From positions 41,281,501 through 41,345,500 of the forward strand of contig OX485805.1 in the NCBI GenBank assembly GCA_950295325.1: a stretch of DNA of 64,000 nucleotides, written 5' to 3'. A model generated the notes under the pieces. It worked only from the letters and a program-made list of their open reading frames with translations. It searched no databases and had not been told where the DNA came from. The position numbers were made by a program, and so were the translations under genes. How positions within the stretch are numbered: position 1 is the stretch's first letter; each line of letters begins with the position of its first letter. This document shows positions 61,055 through 64,000 of this stretch, one piece after another. This stretch comes from Polytrichum commune (taxonomy: Eukaryota; Streptophyta; Polytrichopsida; Polytrichales; Polytrichaceae).

Positions 61055-61550
61055 GGGGCGGTTTACACTATGGACCATGAAGTCGTCCCACGTAAGAGGC
61101 CTATTTTGCGTGGGACGACTTCATGGGACGACTTCCATGGTCCGAGTTACTAAAATATTAGTTTTCATGGTTCGTGGGCCCTTCACTAGGTGTAAACCGA
61201 ATGTGGACCATGAAGAATGACCATGCACCAAAAAGTGGAGTCATTAACTAAGTTGGAAAAAAAATCATTAAAAAAATCCAAAAAAATCATTAAAACGGCA
61301 TTTTTCTGACATGGGCCCTTGCTATTTTTCCTAGACCACCTCTTTTGCTTGTCCCAACGGAAAACCCGTTGGACCATGGCAGTGGATAGAGTAGGCTTAA
61401 AAAAACAAATTTGTGGACCTCAACCTCCGTGGTCACTCTGCCATTTTTTCCTTGGTGTAAACCCAAGTCGTCCCGGGACGACTTCAACGTCCAATCACAT
61501 CGCTTAGACGGCCGTGGGACGACTTCATGGTCCATAGTGTAAACCGCCCC
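61055..61550. mobile_element. PIF/Harbinger-like MITE, TCA duplication
   Basis: Ends GGGGCGGTTTACACTATGGA and its exact inverse on the right, flanked by TCA (61052-61054, 61551-61553). GGGACGACTTCATGG occurs three times near the ends. It shares ends and GACCATGAAGTCG with the 1.3 kb element at 20397-21699. 496 bp, no coding capacity. Confidence 0.82.
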
Positions 61551-61619
61551 TCATAATACTAGTAAGCACCCGGATCCCCTTTGTGGAGGTCGGAGTGGAT
61601 AAAGCTTATGCAGTGTGTA

Positions 61620-61860
61620 TGTTTGACAAATTTCATTTGACGTTCAACTTCAAATCTAAAGTGTCATGTGACATTTTCAAAAACGAAAATGAATGTCAAT
61701 CGACATCCACATTTTCTTTTAAAATGTCATTTCAATGTCACGTGCCTAGTAGTATGCGTCATTTCAATTTTTTTAAATGTCAATTGATGTGTGGTGTTTT
61801 TTCTTGACAAGTCACACTGCATGTCAAAATTGAATTTGTGGGTGTCAATTGACATGCATT
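61620..61860. repeat. Cluster of ATGTCAATTGACAT-type palindromes
   Basis: TGTCAATYGACA-like palindromes occur near 61694 and 61847, with a half-site at 61776, among TGTCA repeats. A reverse-oriented related segment is at 48086-48200. Possible end of a foldback element; borders not found. Confidence 0.5.
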
Positions 61861-62407
61861 TCATTTCTATGCAATTTTTTGCGTGTCAAATGCCAAAAAC
61901 TTGCAAAAAAATTGTCACACATATATACTGAGTGTATGTTTGTAATATGAAGTGGTGTTCACAAGGCCATGGTATGAGCCCAAAATATTTATTTTATGTT
62001 GCTCATATTTGTTTTATGTTTAGAATTTACTTAGGATTGCATTTGAAGTCGTTATTGAAACAACTAAAAGCATTAAAAAGAGTGAGGCTTGGTGTGGAGT
62101 TATGTTTTAGGCCTTAGGCTTATTTTGTGTGGTTAATTAGAAGCTTAGCGGAATTAGGGGATTGGGTGAATTAAGTTGATAGTAGGTGTGTTAAGTAAAG
62201 GGAAGGGCCTCGGGGTTTAAGTGTTTGAATTGGGACCTATTGTGTTGGTTTAGGGGGTGAGGGTTTAGTGGATAAGATGAGGTCCTACTAAGTAGGAGGG
62301 AGATGAGGGGTTAAGCCCTCTTGGTTTTGAGTGTCTCTCTCTCTTGTATGTGTGGAGCGAAGGAGGAGCTCGAGGAGCTCGGGGTAGCTACTGATTTTAA
62401 AGTGGGA

Positions 62408-62590
62408 TGAAGGATTTAGTTGCTGGCCGAAGGCCTGAGGGCTAAAGGATTTAGTTGTTGGCCGAGGCCTGAGGACTGAGGGATTTAGTTGCTGGCCGAA
62501 GGCCTGAGGGCTGAAGGATTTACTGCTGGCCGAAGGCCTGAGGGCTGAAGGATTTAGTTGCTGGTCGAGGGCCGGGAGCTGAAGGATTTT
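62408..62590 (+). repeat. Minisatellite, five units of about 33-36 bp, GC-rich
   Basis: Unit AAGGATTTAGTTGCTGGCCG followed by AAGGCCTGAGGGCTG, repeated five times with small indels. It is embedded in a G-rich stretch (62130-62700) unlike the AT-rich surroundings. Confidence 0.9.
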
Positions 62591-63219
62591 AAAAACTGAT
62601 TTGGAAACCGGTTATGGACCGTTATGGGGCCGGGGGTGAGCCCGGCCGGGTATGGGAAAGGGCCAAGGACCCTAAGGTCACTTAGGTTGTGGGCTAGCTA
62701 ATTAGGGATTTGAGGGTTGGGTTGTAATTAGTGTAGGAAGGAGGGAATAAATAGAGAAGAGCATTTTTCAATGCTTGTAATCTTTTTATGGAATAAATTG
62801 GTATGCAAGAGTTGATGTGAAATGTAATGGATTTTTACAAAGTTGTGAAGAGGGAGCTATGTGAACATGAATGTGATCCCCATGCCCTCACCCGGACTAG
62901 GACGCTTGAGGGTGGGTGGTTTGGCTCACACATGGCTGTAGGAGACAGGGGGAATTATCGTATGTGAGCGTACCTCTCATTCATTGAATATAAAAGCCTT
63001 CAAATATCGCAATACTATTACCACTTTGGCACTTATTACATTATTTTAAGAAAAACCACATATTTGGAAATGGTAAATTTAAAATATAAAAAATTAATAT
63101 GGAAATTTGATTTTCCTTTGAATCCGGGATTGTCGAATTTAAAAGAGAAATGACAATGAATAGTTGCCTACAAATGGCCAAGTGGTAAAGGTGCTACAAT
63201 AATATGTGCGTTGTGTCCC

Positions 63220-64000
63220 TTTCAATGGTAAGTCACAAAAATCATAAACTCAATGCTAATGAGGGTTTGGTAATGTTTTTGATTTTCAAGTTTATTACAT
63301 GCTTTATCAACGGTTTCACTTCGAAAATGAAATCCCAATCAATTACTTATTTACTCAATCATGGATGTGAACATATATATTGGATTTTGGACCTTGAAGG
63401 TGAAGTGCACTCAATATGGGTTATATAGTCAAGCGACCTTCAAGAATGCAAGGGCAATTTTATTTTTCGAAGTCGGGCAGTGTAGGCAGGGAGCATGGAC
63501 TTCATCTGGGCAGTGAAGCGAGCGTGCCCGGCTAGGGACCCAACCCTGACCAGATGTGATGTAGCTTGATGCGTATTTTGAGAGGAGATGCTCAAAGTAT
63601 AAGATGGGGAGGTCTGTAACGTAATGTGCAAGTCCTTGTCCAATCCATGAAATTTAGTTTTTGACCTCGATAAAATTTGGAACAAATGTGAATGGGAGTA
63701 GCTCATACATGTGGAAGAAATGATGAAGTAGAATGAGAAGCATAGATAAGGGGGGAGATTGGAGGTTTAACATAGGAGGTCGAGAAAACAAGGTACGTCC
63801 TTATAAGCCCAAAATGATGTCCACATGTGTTCTTAAGTCTTGTAAAACACTAGAAGAGATGTTTCTATACTTTTTAATTATTCACAAAAATATAAAAAGC
63901 GAGAAGCTTGGAGAAAGCTATGTTTAAGCATTAGGTTTGTATGGAGTGGATTGAGTAAGTTTAGTAATGTGAAGAAATTCCTTAGTGGTGAGTGTGGTAG
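63220..64000 (+). repeat. Right-edge repeat mosaic (53.4 kb-type and 8.74 kb-type)
   Basis: 63220-63480 and 63806-63960 match 53390-53860. The segment between, 63570-63800, matches 8740-8985 in the same orientation. An R1 MITE end (GGGGGAATTATCGTATGTGA) lies just left at about 62950. No gene. Confidence 0.7.

Noticed and set aside
53690-63960. LTR retrotransposon with LTRs at 53.7 kb and 63.8 kb
   Set aside because: The matched segments do not start TG or end CA, there is no primer-binding site or polypurine tract, and no gag/pol frame lies between them.
1-64000. Bacterial, viral or organellar origin
   Set aside because: Spliced plant-type genes with GT-AG introns, SINE and MITE content, and no ribosome-binding sites or operons point to a plant nuclear genome.

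Overview
The window looks like nuclear DNA of a land plant. It has a spliced GRAS transcription-factor gene, GT-AG introns of 200-980 bp, plant-type LRR-Roc-COR (Roco) genes, and long AT-rich stretches full of short terminal-inverted-repeat elements, a tRNA-derived SINE and transposase relics. Four introns inside the GRAS domain (angiosperm GRAS genes are mostly intronless there) and locally duplicated Roco genes make a seedless plant (bryophyte, lycophyte or fern) a reasonable guess. The sequence alone does not prove it.

Layout. 1-3.9 kb: the 3' part of a GRAS gene of the LISCL/SCL14-like type, five exons visible, reading frame intact. 3.9-10.3 kb: no convincing gene; a ~290 bp unit repeated three times at 6.07-6.94 kb. 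10.3-15.5 kb (minus strand): Roco copy A. 15.5-29.6 kb: mosaic repeats with PIF/Harbinger-like, hAT-like, foldback and SINE insertions. 29.6-33.5 kb: a 3.9 kb element with near-perfect inverted ends and internal ORFs. 33.5-41 kb: more repeats and MITEs. 41.6-45.6 kb (minus strand): Roco copy B. 46-64 kb: repeats that largely echo 16-36 kb.

The dominant structure is an old, rearranged duplication at an offset of about 30 kb. The Roco locus (10-16 kb and 41-46 kb) and a 4 kb repeat block (24-28 kb and 54.5-58.4 kb) are in the same order. One piece is inverted (17.1-18.8 kb against 51.3-53.2 kb). A relic of the last GRAS intron sits at 48.7-49.5 kb. Sequence at 63.57-63.80 kb repeats 8.74-8.99 kb, so a further unit may start beyond the right edge.

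The two Roco copies carry different lesions. Copy A keeps the P-loop lysine and the whole Roc-COR-C-terminal part but has two single-base-equivalent frameshifts in the LRR exon. Copy B keeps the LRR exon open but has P-loop Lys to Asn, one nonsense codon and a ~1.2 kb deletion through the COR domain. Both are called pseudogenes, although partial products cannot be excluded.

The other strong result is a set of mobile-element families defined here from paired ends and target-site duplications. The clearest is a hAT-like family with CTCGGGG-type ends, often extended into G/C homopolymers, with perfect 8 bp duplications at five insertions. All boundaries and homologies were read by eye, with no database search.
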